From contig NW_019029020.1 in assembly GCF_002105155.1 (NCBI RefSeq), positions 288,501 through 352,500 of the forward strand: 64,000 nucleotides of DNA. Direction: 5' to 3'. How positions within the stretch are numbered: the stretch's first letter is position 1; every line of letters starts with the position of its first letter. A program made the translations under genes and the position numbers. This document shows, in pieces, positions 48,179 to 58,400 of the stretch. This DNA is from Lobosporangium transversale. Taxonomy: Eukaryota; Mortierellomycota; Mortierellomycetes; Mortierellales; Mortierellaceae. Below the pieces are notes generated by a model. That model was not told the DNA's origin, did not search any database, and was given only the letters and a program-made list of their open reading frames with translations.

Positions 48179-48809
48179 GTTCCGACGCAGACTCTTGGCT
48201 GGTAATGTTTAATGGGTGAGAAAAAATTGTTCTAAATGAGATTACATTCTGTCTGCTTCTTGGGAGCTTCACGTGACCAATGGTATACTCCAAAAGGAGG
48301 CAAATGGTAATTCAAGTTCTTGAGAAAAAGGCCCTCATAGATGCAACATGTGCTTGCTCCCCAAGCTATGTGAAAGCACCGCTCCGCCCATGCTTAAAGA
48401 AGCTATTAGCAAGTTACCGAGCAATGAAAAGTTCAAGCACTTTTCCCTCTTATTGACGTGGTTGGCGAGAATAATGGATACAACAGTGATTATGATATTA
48501 ACTATCATATTGCTCTGATGCTATGCTCCATCAGTCTAATAAGCACGATACAGATCGCTTATCTTACCTATAGCCCTCCTTCTAAAGAAGCGGTCGAAAT
48601 GACAACGAAAAACTAAAGATCAATGGTAGACATAACATGACCTTGTCGTCCATGTGTGTCTCCATTTCAGACAGAAATACATGTTGAGCTTGTTACTGAT
48701 AGATGAGAGAAAATTTTAAGTATGACAAAATTTGACAGTTGCAACTTCATCTTTTTCTTTGAATCATTATTCATCACATCATCAAAAAAAAGATCCTTCG
48801 TGTTAAAAA
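48179..48809. promoter_or_regulatory. Bidirectional promoter region, GRASP / TMEM97-like
   Basis: A 631-bp head-to-head spacer between the GRASP (-) and TMEM97-like (+) starts. Small antisense ORFs occur but none is supported. No specific site is identified. Confidence 0.45.
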
Positions 48810-49028
48810 ATGTCATCTACAAGAGTGCCTTTGACTGAAAGGCCAAAAGACCTTGCCATGTTTATTTACTTTGTCACGCATATCCCTACTACTATATTAA
48901 TGGATATAGTCCCGCTGTACCCAAGCTTCATGAAGCCCTATGTCCAACCGTTGGTTCAGTTCACTGGTAAATATTCAGTGTTTTACTAGACTTTTCTCTG
49001 AATCATTTGACATGAACGCTGAAGGACA

Positions 49029-49062
<34 letters not shown>

Positions 49063-49470
49063 CCATACAATTCAACAGAGTATTATGTCGACACCTACAA
49101 GGACCCATTTATTGCAGATAGATCTCTCATTTGGTTTAACACGTTTTTGCACATGGAGGGACTTATTCAATTGCCTATCTTTTTCTTTGCTGCTTGGGGC
49201 TTATACCACAATAAGAGAAGTATTGCTCTGTGGATCTGCGTTTATGCTGCTCATGTTATCACGACGGTATTGCCTTGCATCGCTACCCTGAACTTTGGCA
49301 CGGCTAAGGATTTCCCATTCCATATCACGGATAAACAAAAACTGTTTTTGATCAGTCTTTACACGCCATGGTTCTTGTTCCCAGCCTGGATGTTGTATGA
49401 ATGCTTTCACCGTGTCCGATCTAACGAAAGAAGTATTGTCTCCTCCCAGGCCGACAAAAAACAACAATGA
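48810..49470 (+). CDS. EXPERA domain protein, TMEM97 / sigma-2 receptor family
   Basis: Two exons (48810-48966, 49079-49470) close to 182 residues. Four transmembrane segments are visible: LAMFIYFVTHIPTTILMDIV, HMEGLIQLPIFFFAAWGLY, IALWICVYAAHVITTVLPCI, and LISLYTPWFLFPAWMLYECF. The EXPERA features FxxFLHMEGLIQLP with a buried Glu and the final Tyr-Pro-rich helix are present. Family members sit in the ER and affect sterol handling; the sterol-isomerase relationship comes from EBP. The C-terminus is Lys-rich (SSQADKKQQ), possibly an ER retrieval-like signal. The intron contains a T run of about 26. Confidence 0.92.
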
Positions 49471-49689
49471 CGATGATCCATGACGAGGACGAAAACATTT
49501 GTTCTAGATGCTATTAGCTACGCGCATGAATTAAACGAGTAGATAGTTGGCATATCTGTACGTGTGTGTAATTTGATTCTTTTTTGTGCCAAAGCGTGGG
49601 TGTTTTTTCTTTTTTGGTGTTTATTGATGCAGGGTGCTTGACTAGCTCAAATATCAAATAAACATCCCAGCTTGTTGGGGCAACACATT

Positions 49690-49722
<33 letters not shown>

Positions 49723-49797
49723 CGCACACATTTTATTTTCTCTCTCCACAACCTGTCCACACTTCTGAACATTACATCCACTTCGTTGCTATTCACA
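49471..49797. other. Short intergenic spacer with T run
   Basis: Holds a T run of about 31 (49692-49722) just upstream of the next gene. No gene is seen. Confidence 0.5.
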
Positions 49798-50532
49798 ATG
49801 ACCACTGTCAAAAGTAGATTCGACGCTACCTCTACAGGCGCTCAGCAACAAACAGATGATCCTTGGCTATCGACTTATTCACGAGCACTCTGCTCCATTT
49901 ATCCTAAAGACGAGGAGGACTGTTGGGATTACCTTCTTTCTTCACAACCCACAAGTGTCTTTTCAAAGTCACTTGATGAGTCCACTCAGCCTTCTAGTAT
50001 CCCGAATAAAGCTGACAGGCCACTGTTAGGCAGTTCAGAGAAGATGAGTAGTTCTCCCTCCAATATGTTATCGCTTTCATCCTCCTCGATTTCACCACAC
50101 CCAATGGACTCTGGCAGTACAAATTTAAGTAGTAGTAAGGGTATTGATTCACTACTCGCACCTTTGAGTCCTGGAAGCATTCCCCATACGTTATGCAAAA
50201 TTGGATTTGACTGTATTGACTACTTCACATCCACACAAGACGATCTGGAGTCCGAAGTCCCTAAGCCAACATCCTCACCCAATAATCCCCACATGACCGG
50301 TCCAGCATATACAAGTCGTATGCTAGAATGTCTCAATGAAGCTGATTGGAGGACTGATATTGCTGCTGCAGTCTGCGGCAAGCGGACTGCGGCTCTTGAA
50401 CGAAAACGAGCTCTATCACGGACCACAAGTCAAGAAGATGTCATGGCTACATCTGAAACTTTTGCGAGTGACGATCCCTGGTTACAAACACTTGATCGAC
50501 TGGCACGGTGGGAGGAGGTAGCCTATCGCTGA
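49798..50532 (+). CDS. Uncharacterised Ser-rich protein, 244 aa
   Basis: An intronless frame from MTTVKSRFDATSTGAQQQ to the stop at 50532. I set the start at the ATG after the T run, since the upstream in-frame codons are a Phe run read from poly-T. The N-terminus (DDPWLSTYSRALCSIYPKDE) and C-terminus (DDPWLQTLDRLARWEEVAYR) share a DDPWL motif, about 205 residues apart; the middle is Ser-rich. I recognise no domain. The repeated motif suggests two copies of a short binding peptide. Confidence 0.65.
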   Translation: MTTVKSRFDATSTGAQQQTDDPWLSTYSRALCSIYPKDEEDCWDYLLSSQPTSVFSKSLDESTQPSSIPNKADRPLLGSSEKMSSSPSNMLSLSSSSISPHPMDSGSTNLSSSKGIDSLLAPLSPGSIPHTLCKIGFDCIDYFTSTQDDLESEVPKPTSSPNNPHMTGPAYTSRMLECLNEADWRTDIAAAVCGKRTAALERKRALSRTTSQEDVMATSETFASDDPWLQTLDRLARWEEVAYR

Positions 50533-50909
50533 TTCTTTTAATAAATTTCTCCATAAAGTTATATTGAACTTTGTTCGTGATTTTTATACTCACCTTAAAG
50601 GTTGAGTTGCAGAGTTTTTGATGTGCTCTATCAGTTGTATATACTCTCTATGCACCAGCTCTTTCACAACTTATGCCGTTTCATTTAGAAAAATGATTAA
50701 GACATAAGTGAATGAACAGTTTTAATTGACTACTATTCAATTCAAGTAATCAACATTATCCAACGCTTGACATAAGGAAAGAGGATATTCAAATTGTTGC
50801 TACATCTTAATGAGAGGAGTCATAGAATTAATTCAATTTGAAATGTAGAAATCTTATTATGATATCACTTTGTTCAATACTTGGGCAAAGCCTCGGAAGG
50901 TACCCTTAA

Positions 50910-50940
<31 letters not shown>

Positions 50941-51017
50941 CCACGTTACTTGTAAACAACGCCTGTGTGAATCTCTACAGTTTGCATCTCTCGCTACCTG
51001 AAGTATAAACCATCGTC
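50533..51017. other. Intergenic spacer
   Basis: AT-rich 485 bp with a T run (about 50911-50937). It presumably holds the 3' end of one gene and the promoter of the next. Confidence 0.45.
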
Positions 51018-52205
51018 ATGTCAACCTCAGTTAGTGTCTCAGTAAGCTCATGTAAAGGCTCTAGCTCCCGACTACTCGTTTACATTGATTGTAAGCGACC
51101 CATGAGGCTCGGTCAAGCGACTGGCAAAAGCGTGCCCTCTTACATGCAACAAAAACGCCTTGGACACACATGGATCTCGGGCCACCCTCATAGTATCCTT
51201 TACAAACCTTTTACACCCTGCAATAAGACTGCTGTAGCCGGAAAACGAAATAATATCAGCAAATGTAGCACTGGTACAAGTGAAATCCATGGTTTGAACA
51301 ACAATGGAAGCTCGTCATCCTTCTCTTCCTTTTTCTTGGACTTTGCTGGAAACAGCCGCTATCAAGCTTATAACCTTGCACGCTTCTCAACATTCTCAGT
51401 TGCATCGTCGCCCTCATCACCAGCTTCATCACTAAAAGCTTCATCCTCGATAAAAACGTCCGAGACAAAGGATACCGATGCGACACAGGGCACCGGTGAC
51501 AAAACTTCTACAGGTTCCAGTACGGAAGGATCTCATTCAAACTCCGCAACGGCCGATTCACAATCACCATCAACTTCAACTTCCACAACTGCATTCAACA
51601 ATGAACAACACTATGACGATAAGGACGATGCCTGGGCAGTTAACGAAAGTTATTCAGGACACAGTGGCCACAGTTTTTCGTCGTTGTCGACCCCCACAGC
51701 AACTGCCCATCCTGATGCGACTTCAGAGTCTTCATCATCAACATCTATTTCGAATGGTACGATATCAAGCAGTGGAGCAAAGGACGAAATTGATGTCGAT
51801 TATAAAGAGTCTCAGGTGCTGCCACAACCATCAATGTCTTCATTTAAAACTCCTGCTGCTATTCAAGCGTCATGGCACCGCACTTCCGAATCCTTGCCTT
51901 CTGTGACTACCCCGAATGGAACTTCAGTCTTATCAAACTCTTCGAGTAAAGCAGGAGGGCTCGATCTGAGTTCCAGTACACTTGTTCAACAAATGCTCTT
52001 TAAGGAGCGTGTACCCCACGTAGATAGTTCAGACGATGAGGAAAATAGTTGGAGGAAGTCAAATCAAGGTAATCTAATGGACAGCAGTTATAAATCTCAA
52101 GAGCAGCTAAAAAATCCAAACTCACCTATTCAGCATGGCGATGACAGTCATTCGGTCTGGGATGATGTGGATCATTTGCTGGAACAAAAGCGAAGCCATG
52201 CCTGA
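51018..52205 (+). CDS. Uncharacterised Ser/Thr-rich, largely disordered protein, 395 aa
   Basis: An intronless frame starting MSTSVSVSVSSCKGSSSRLL. The first 120 residues are basic and may contain a targeting segment (NSRYQAYNLARFSTFSVASS). The rest is dominated by Ser, Thr and Asp, with an acidic C-terminal motif HVDSSDDEENSWRKSN and the end HSVWDDVDHLLEQKRSHA. No domain is recognised. AATAAA at 52284-52289 fits as its poly(A) signal. The downstream tRNA-binding protein starts only 219 bp later. Confidence 0.6.
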   Translation: MSTSVSVSVSSCKGSSSRLLVYIDCKRPMRLGQATGKSVPSYMQQKRLGHTWISGHPHSILYKPFTPCNKTAVAGKRNNISKCSTGTSEIHGLNNNGSSSSFSSFFLDFAGNSRYQAYNLARFSTFSVASSPSSPASSLKASSSIKTSETKDTDATQGTGDKTSTGSSTEGSHSNSATADSQSPSTSTSTTAFNNEQHYDDKDDAWAVNESYSGHSGHSFSSLSTPTATAHPDATSESSSSTSISNGTISSSGAKDEIDVDYKESQVLPQPSMSSFKTPAAIQASWHRTSESLPSVTTPNGTSVLSNSSSKAGGLDLSSSTLVQQMLFKERVPHVDSSDDEENSWRKSNQGNLMDSSYKSQEQLKNPNSPIQHGDDSHSVWDDVDHLLEQKRSHA

Positions 52206-52423
52206 GATATGTACATTTTTGAATAACTCATCAGAGTCACATCGTGCCTATAATTGTTGTGTCTTTGATTGCAAGCACACTACAATAAAATTTTTTATTG
52301 GATGTTGTATATGGGACTTGTCAATAGTGCTTTAACATGCTTTTATCCTCTATTACCTAAATACTCTGGTTTGTAGAAAATTTTACAGACAACAATGAAC
52401 CTGACGAGGGGACTGCCATAACA

Positions 52424-53299
52424 ATGGGTTCTTCTGCTGTGAGTCCTTCATTGACGTCGATGATACTTAATCAAGGCAATAGCGCTGAGCCCCACTTAAG
52501 TGATGCAGTAACCGCCATCGTCAAGGATCAAAACAATAAAGCGAAAGCTGAAGATGGATCTAATGAGGAAGATCATATTTCAAAGCTAGATATTAGAGTT
52601 GGTATTGTCCGCTCAGTTTCGGCACACCCAGGTGCTGAATCTCTTTACATTGAGCAAGGTTAGAAGATCCAATCATACGTAGCTCTACGATACACGTTGC
52701 AGCTGAAAGCAGTAATTGATTTATTTCTTGCTGCCATTTAATTCTCAGTGGATTTAGGCGACAAAGAAGCCGACGTGCCAAAGGAACCTAGAACCATTGT
52801 CAGCGGTCTTGTGCGTTATGTCCCCAAGGATTATCTAGAAGGCCGCGCTGTAATTGTAGTTGGAAATATGAAGCCATCCAAGCTACGAGGCGTTGTATCA
52901 GAGGGTATGCTTTTATGTGCCATGGAGCAGGACTTGAATGGCGAGGTCATCAAAGTGGGGTTATTAGAGCCTGCAGAAGGGAGCCGGCCAGGAGATAAGA
53001 TCACTTTCGAGGGATACACTGATGAAGGTCAGTGTTTTTACATGGGATGTGACCACGCTATACTCTTTCAAGTTATTTATTTTTATTTTATCCACGTTAT
53101 GCTAATTCTGTCCGTGTGTTAACGATTCCAAATAGCCACTATACCAGCAGCTGTACTTACTCCAAAACGCAAATGGTTTGAGAAATCACGTGTGCATTTC
53201 TATGTCAAAAATGGTGTCGCATACTACAAGGGGTCTCCTTTTAAATCAGCTCAGGGCCTTGTTCGCTGTAAAACTATTTCTGAAGGACAAATATCGTAG
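52424..53299 (+). CDS. Arc1/AIMP1-like EMAP-II tRNA-binding protein
   Basis: Three exons (52424-52658, 52749-53027, 53136-53299) close to 225 residues. The EMAP-II-type OB-fold begins at about residue 53 (KLDIRVGIVRSVSAHPGAES) and continues with RTIVSGLVRYVP, VVVGNMKPSKLRGVVSEGML, EPAEGSRPGDKITFEGY and KRKWFEKS. This fold binds the tRNA elbow and boosts aminoacyl-tRNA synthetases; yeast Arc1 partners MetRS and GluRS. The N-terminal part before the OB-fold is short compared with Arc1, so a GST-like partner-binding domain is lacking unless another exon lies upstream. The frame is open a little upstream of the ATG, so the start is not certain. Confidence 0.9.
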
Positions 53300-53575
53300 A
53301 GTCAGCTCATCTAGTTGATATAGGTTCTTGGCGACACTTTTGTAGAACATGACAACATATTAGACTGAAATTGAAATTGTGAAAATTGTTGGTGGCTCGA
53401 GCACCAGGATGCTTGTGATTGGCCCATAATTAGGACTGGTTTAGGATGGCGAAATTTTTTTGATTCATTTCTGATGCGATTGCGCCATCCTATCGCTCAA
53501 AAAAATTCGCCCAAACGGAGGCTGTGTGTGGAAGGGACTTGAATCTTGTCCCTGGCATCTGTTTCTCTTCATCAT

Positions 53576-53615
<40 letters not shown>

Positions 53616-53757
53616 AATCTCCTTCGTCCATTCTTTTCATGATTTTTCCTTAAAATTACCCCTTCATTATTTTTACACTTTCTTGCTTTCTTACCGACTC
53701 TTGCCATATCATTACCATCTCTTCTTATCATTTGTTCCGTCCGCTCTTTCAGTAGAC
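53300..53757. other. Intergenic spacer with T-then-A tract
   Basis: Contains about 30 T directly followed by 8 A near 53578-53617, a self-complementary tract, then a pyrimidine-rich promoter or leader before the Met30-like gene. Confidence 0.5.
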
Positions 53758-55931
53758 ATGAACTACGATTCCCTTCTAGACTCATCCGAGTGGCTAGCTC
53801 CTTCGCTCTGCCTCAATGCCGATGCAAATGAAGACCTTGCACCTGTTCAACCTACAAAAGACAATCTATTACCTGCCTCTTTTCCCACTCTCACCTGGTC
53901 TAAACAATCCTCTGATATGAACAATGCAGAAAAGGCAGAAAAGCGACTGTGTTATCGGCACAGACCAGATTTGCGGTCTAAGCGAGCAGCGGACGAGATT
54001 CAACTCGAGGCATTGCAACAAGTATGTTTGAGTTATGCTTATACTCGTACTTTGTCTTCAACGCAGTATCAATTCGAAAATGCGACTGAATACCCAGTAT
54101 TAATATTTTACTTTTGTTTTGGCGTCTATAGGATATTGGGCGTCTGCCACAGCAAGATCAACAAATCATTTCTCATATTTGGTCTCTCTTCGGATCTGCA
54201 CCAGCTGGTCATCGTCAGTTGGTTCTTAGTGGTCTGCTTACCCAATGTTGTGTTCCTCAGCTTTCATTTCTTTCAAATCACCTTCAGCCTTTACTCCGAA
54301 TCGACTTCCTGACCATCCTTCCAACCGAAATTACACTTCGTATTCTTTCTTACCTTGATGCCAAGTCGCTTTGTCATGCAGCCCAAGTATGCAAGGCATG
54401 GAGGCGCTTAGCAGATGATGATGTTGTATGGCATAGAATGTGTGAACAGCATATTGGCCTGAAATGTACAAAGTGTGGTTGGGGCCTACCACTCTTGGAA
54501 AAGAAGAAAGTTAGATCAAGGCGTCAATCAGAACAACAACGCCAGCAGCAACAATTTCAAGCAAGTCAGGACAGTCAAGATGAAAGTGATCTAGAGATAC
54601 ACCCGTATGTGGCTCATTCACTGCCATATCAGCCTGCGTCAACCACAGCTTCACTTCCATCCCCCCCGGCATCCCTCTCTCCTACAGAAGAACGAGTATC
54701 ATATAGCTGGCCTGGCAGGCGGCGTAGGGCATCAAGTGATTTCGAGAATAGGGGACGACTACTGAAGCGTGCTCGCAACGACTTAAGGCCATTATCTCCG
54801 GACTCCGATGACATAAGTAGCTGTCCAACGCCCTTATTCCAATCTCCAGAACCGCCAGCTAAACCTTCAGGAGCAACAAAACGGCCATGGAAAGAGATTT
54901 ATTCAGAACGCCTGATCGTTGAACGCAACTGGAGGAAACGAAATTGCAAAGTGAGGGAGTTCCGTGGCCACACTGATGGAGTCATGTGTCTACAATTCGA
55001 TGACACTTTCCTTATCACTGGGTCCTATGATAACACGGCCAAAGTCTGGAACATCGAGACTGGCGAGTGCCTTCGCACTTTGAAGGGACATGCTCTTTGT
55101 GTGCGAGCACTCCGCTTTGATGAAGCCAAGCTTATTACAGGATCCATGGATCGCACTCTTAAGATTTGGAACTACCACACTGGACAGTGCATTCGCACTT
55201 TACAGGGCCATACCGATGGCGTCGTCACACTTGATTTTGACTCACGTATTCTGGCTTCTGGATCGGTAGATTCAACAATCAAAATCTGGAATTTTGCGAC
55301 CGGAGAGTGTTCAACACTCAAAGGGCATACTGACCTTGTCAACAAGGTACAGATTTATAAGAAGACTATGCTCTTCTCTTGCAGCGACGACACTACTGTT
55401 AAGCTTTGGGATATTGCCTCTAGGGCCTGCATTAGAACATTCACTGGTCATGTTGGCCGTGTGCAATCCTTGCAAACCTCAAGGGATGCATTGATCTCTG
55501 TTCTCGCAAATAGGCGACATGTCAGGTCGACTAGTGGGGCATTATCGCCAAAACTCCTCGAAAGTGGTCGCCAGTCACCATCCTATGACGGTACCTCATC
55601 TGATGGCGAGATGCGGACAATGATGCCTATTGTTGTAACTGGCGGGCTTGACAATACACTCAAGGTTTGGAACGCAGAGACAGGAGAGTGTCTTAATACG
55701 CTTTTTGGTCACGAAGAGGGCGTTTGGAGTCTAGCCTTTGACAAACTCCGTGTTGTCTCTGGAAGTCTTGATAAGACAATCAAAGTGTGGGACACAGAAA
55801 GCGGTGAGTGTCTGTACACACTACCTGAACCAGAAGGCCCCGTCACTTGTGTGGATCTCGGAGACACTAGAATTGTGGGAGGATCAGCGAATGGCAATGT
55901 TCTTATGTGGGATTATGGTGTTCGTTTGTAG
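53758..55931 (+). CDS. MET30: Met30 / SconB-type F-box WD40 protein (SCF substrate receptor)
   Basis: Two exons (53758-54021, 54132-55931) close to 687 residues. A conserved pre-F-box block (HRQLVLSGLLTQCCVPQLSF) leads into the F-box at about 145-195 (LTILPTEITLRILSYLDAKS), which binds Skp1, and then CEQHIGLKCTKCGWGLPLL, characteristic of Met30/SconB. After a disordered linker, seven WD40 blades (about 361-687) start at FRGHTDGVMCLQFDD; blade 5 holds a long Ser-rich insertion, as in SconB. Met30 targets Met4-type activators and links sulfur supply and metal stress to the cell cycle. It would work with a Cul1 scaffold, not the Cul3-type cullin found in this window. Confidence 0.95.
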
Positions 55932-56590
55932 TCAGAGTAAATCTTTTATAAAACTGTATTTTATTTGTAAAATAAATTGTATTTCTCCGATTCGTGGAGC
56001 ATCAAAGTAAAGTTAGTTTAATAATTAATGGGTGGATAGATTATTTCACTACAGATGGCAAAAGAGGGACTGACGCATATTGCCAACCCTGGGCGCCACC
56101 GAAAATTGGCTGTTTGTATGAGAGACTGCTGGCATGACAAGCCTGTGCTTATCGGGTCTCTTTTGAAAGAGAACCCGGGTCAAGTAGACACAGGCGATGT
56201 TTTCCGCTTCGATCACGTTGCGGCCGAAGCAGATTTGGCAAACTGGGATAGTATTTTGAGCGCGGCTTCGAGGAAGCTGCATTGGGTAGCTCACACTGGT
56301 AATCTAATGGCCAAGATATTTTGTTTATTCGAACCGTCGTTGTTATTAACAGTGATGATAATAATACACCATTCAAAATCATCGAATTACCCGCTACATC
56401 AAGTGGCGTATATGGATGGAAGCTTGGTAATGGTATTTGAGTTACGCAAACAGCTGCTCATCTAGTATGCGCCACCAAAATTACAAGTGCGGCAATTGTG
56501 ATATCTCAGCCACACCAAGGAATCTTGTAGCGTGCTCATTTTTGCGAAATCATTAATCCTTCTCATACCTCTCGTATAAAAACACGCACA
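55932..56590. other. Intergenic region with an unsupported ORF
   Basis: A 136-codon ORF (56055-56465, + strand, start MAKEGLTHIANPGRHRKL) overlaps an antisense ORF and has no recognised family. It might be a real small gene but composition and context do not settle it. The last 100 bp should be the prohibitin promoter. Confidence 0.35.
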
Positions 56591-57146
56591 ATGTCTGCCA
56601 TTCTCAACACTCTGACTAAAGTCGCCATCCCTATTGGAGCTACTGTGTCATTCTTACAGTACAGCATGTACGATGGTAAGCTCTTTTTATACGCAACCAA
56701 GCATCAAGACACAATTTGATACAGCTCGGCCTACCTAATCCCGAGAATGCACTGGGAATCCCTACTACTTTCTCTCACACGTTTCTGAAAAAACTGGAAT
56801 ACTGTCCTATCCTTTTCAATTCAACACTTCAACAGTTTCCGCTACTACCTAAGAACCAGGGATCGTATCAACAAGGGTTGTAAGACGACCCACCCTTTAA
56901 ATGTGGGGCATGACTGCCCTGAAAACGCAAAATTATTGGAGGGCACGTAAACATTGTGGCTTACGAAGACCAATATTTGAGACTAGATTGGCGGCGTATG
57001 TAAAACCAACAAAAGTCTGACCATCCTGCAGAAACATTAGAACAATATATTTTTAAGACTGGTGACTGGGATCTATATTTGAAATAGCAGCCGTTTTTTT
57101 CACTAGAGAATGATGGCTTTGGCGAATATCTCTTAGACAACTTGCG

Positions 57147-57200
<54 letters not shown>

Positions 57201-58149
57201 CAATAATAGTTCAGGGAGGATACCGTGCTGTCATTTTCGACAGGCTAGAGGGAGTTAAGCCCAACCCTGTGGGCGAAGGTACGCATTTTTTGATCCCTTG
57301 GCTGCAGCGCGCCATTCAGTTCGACGTCCGCACTAAGCCCCGCAACATTTCTACAACAACCGGGTCCAAGGATATGCAGATGGTGACTTTGACTCTTCGT
57401 GTCCTTCACCGCCCTGATCTCAAAAATCTTTCTCAGATCTACCAGGGCCTCGGATTGGACTATGATGAACGTGTTCTACCCTCAATCGGTAACGAAGTCC
57501 TGAAGTCAATTGTAGCTCAATTTGATGCTGGTGAATTAATTACTCAGCGCGAACTTGTTTCCTCTAAAATCCGCGAGGACCTCGCCAAGCGCGCAAGAGA
57601 GTTCCATATTGAGCTTGAGGACGTTTCGATTGTAGGTATAATGTTCTATTCTTTGACACAAGTCGGATAATCTTAATGTATACGACGACCACTACTAAAA
57701 ATTATTTTCTGTTTTGTATCTTGTCTGCATAATAGACCACTATGACATTTGGTCGCGATTTCACCAACGCTGTTGAGCAGAAACAGATCGCCCAGCAAGA
57801 GGCCGAGCGTGCCAAGTTCATTGTCGAAAAAGCAGAACAAGAGAAAAACGCCTCGATTATTAGAGCCGAGGGTGAAGCGTACGTTAGTTGTAGCCCACCT
57901 TATCGTCCAAGCTTGGCTCTCATTTATGACTGTTGCTAATTCCATTTTTTTAAAAATATTTTCCTTCATTCTTCAAGCCATGCTGCTGAGATTATTTCCG
58001 CATCTTTGGAGAAGGCTGGTGCCGGATTGATTGAGCTTCGTCGTATTGAGGCCTCCAAGGATATCGCTGGCACCCTGGCCAATGCTAAAAATGTTACCTA
58101 CCTCCCTAACCAGAAGGGTAACAACATGTTGTTGAATATCCCTGTTTAA
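56591..58149 (+). CDS. PHB1: Prohibitin-1
   Basis: Four exons (56591-56675, 57210-57631, 57736-57878, 57978-58149) close to 273 residues, close to human PHB (272). With PHB2 it forms ring complexes in the mitochondrial inner membrane that scaffold proteases and stabilise new proteins. The N-terminal hydrophobic anchor is [18 protein letters not shown]; the SPFH/band-7 domain follows ([49 protein letters not shown]), then the C-terminal coiled coil ([19 protein letters not shown]), ending [19 protein letters not shown]. Intron 1 (534 nt) contains a T run of about 34 directly followed by about 13 A. Confidence 0.97.
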
Positions 58150-58400
58150 ACATAGCATGGGGGTTTAGGGACGTCTGGACAGGAGGAGTTGCAGGGCTGC
58201 AACCGCCTAAAATTGAATTTTAGAAACATCATTAAAGCCAATCATTTCTTATGAATGTTGTGACAGCTGGTTTGTTTCAGTGTTGAATTAAAAGTGAAAT
58301 AGAAGGTTGACTATTGCCACGGTATCACCACAGGCTCATCGGTTTGTTCTTGACATTCAACGATCCACATTTCTGGCGTAGTAACAAATAGAAAGTCGTC

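Noticed and set aside
51018-53299. Fusion of the Ser-rich 395-aa ORF with the tRNA-binding protein by splicing
   Set aside because: The first ORF ends in a stop with a nearby AATAAA and no donor/acceptor pair joins the frames; two separate genes are simpler.
56055-56465. 136-codon ORF between MET30 and prohibitin
   Set aside because: No recognised domain, an antisense ORF overlaps it, and no clear promoter or splice evidence; could be real but not supportable.
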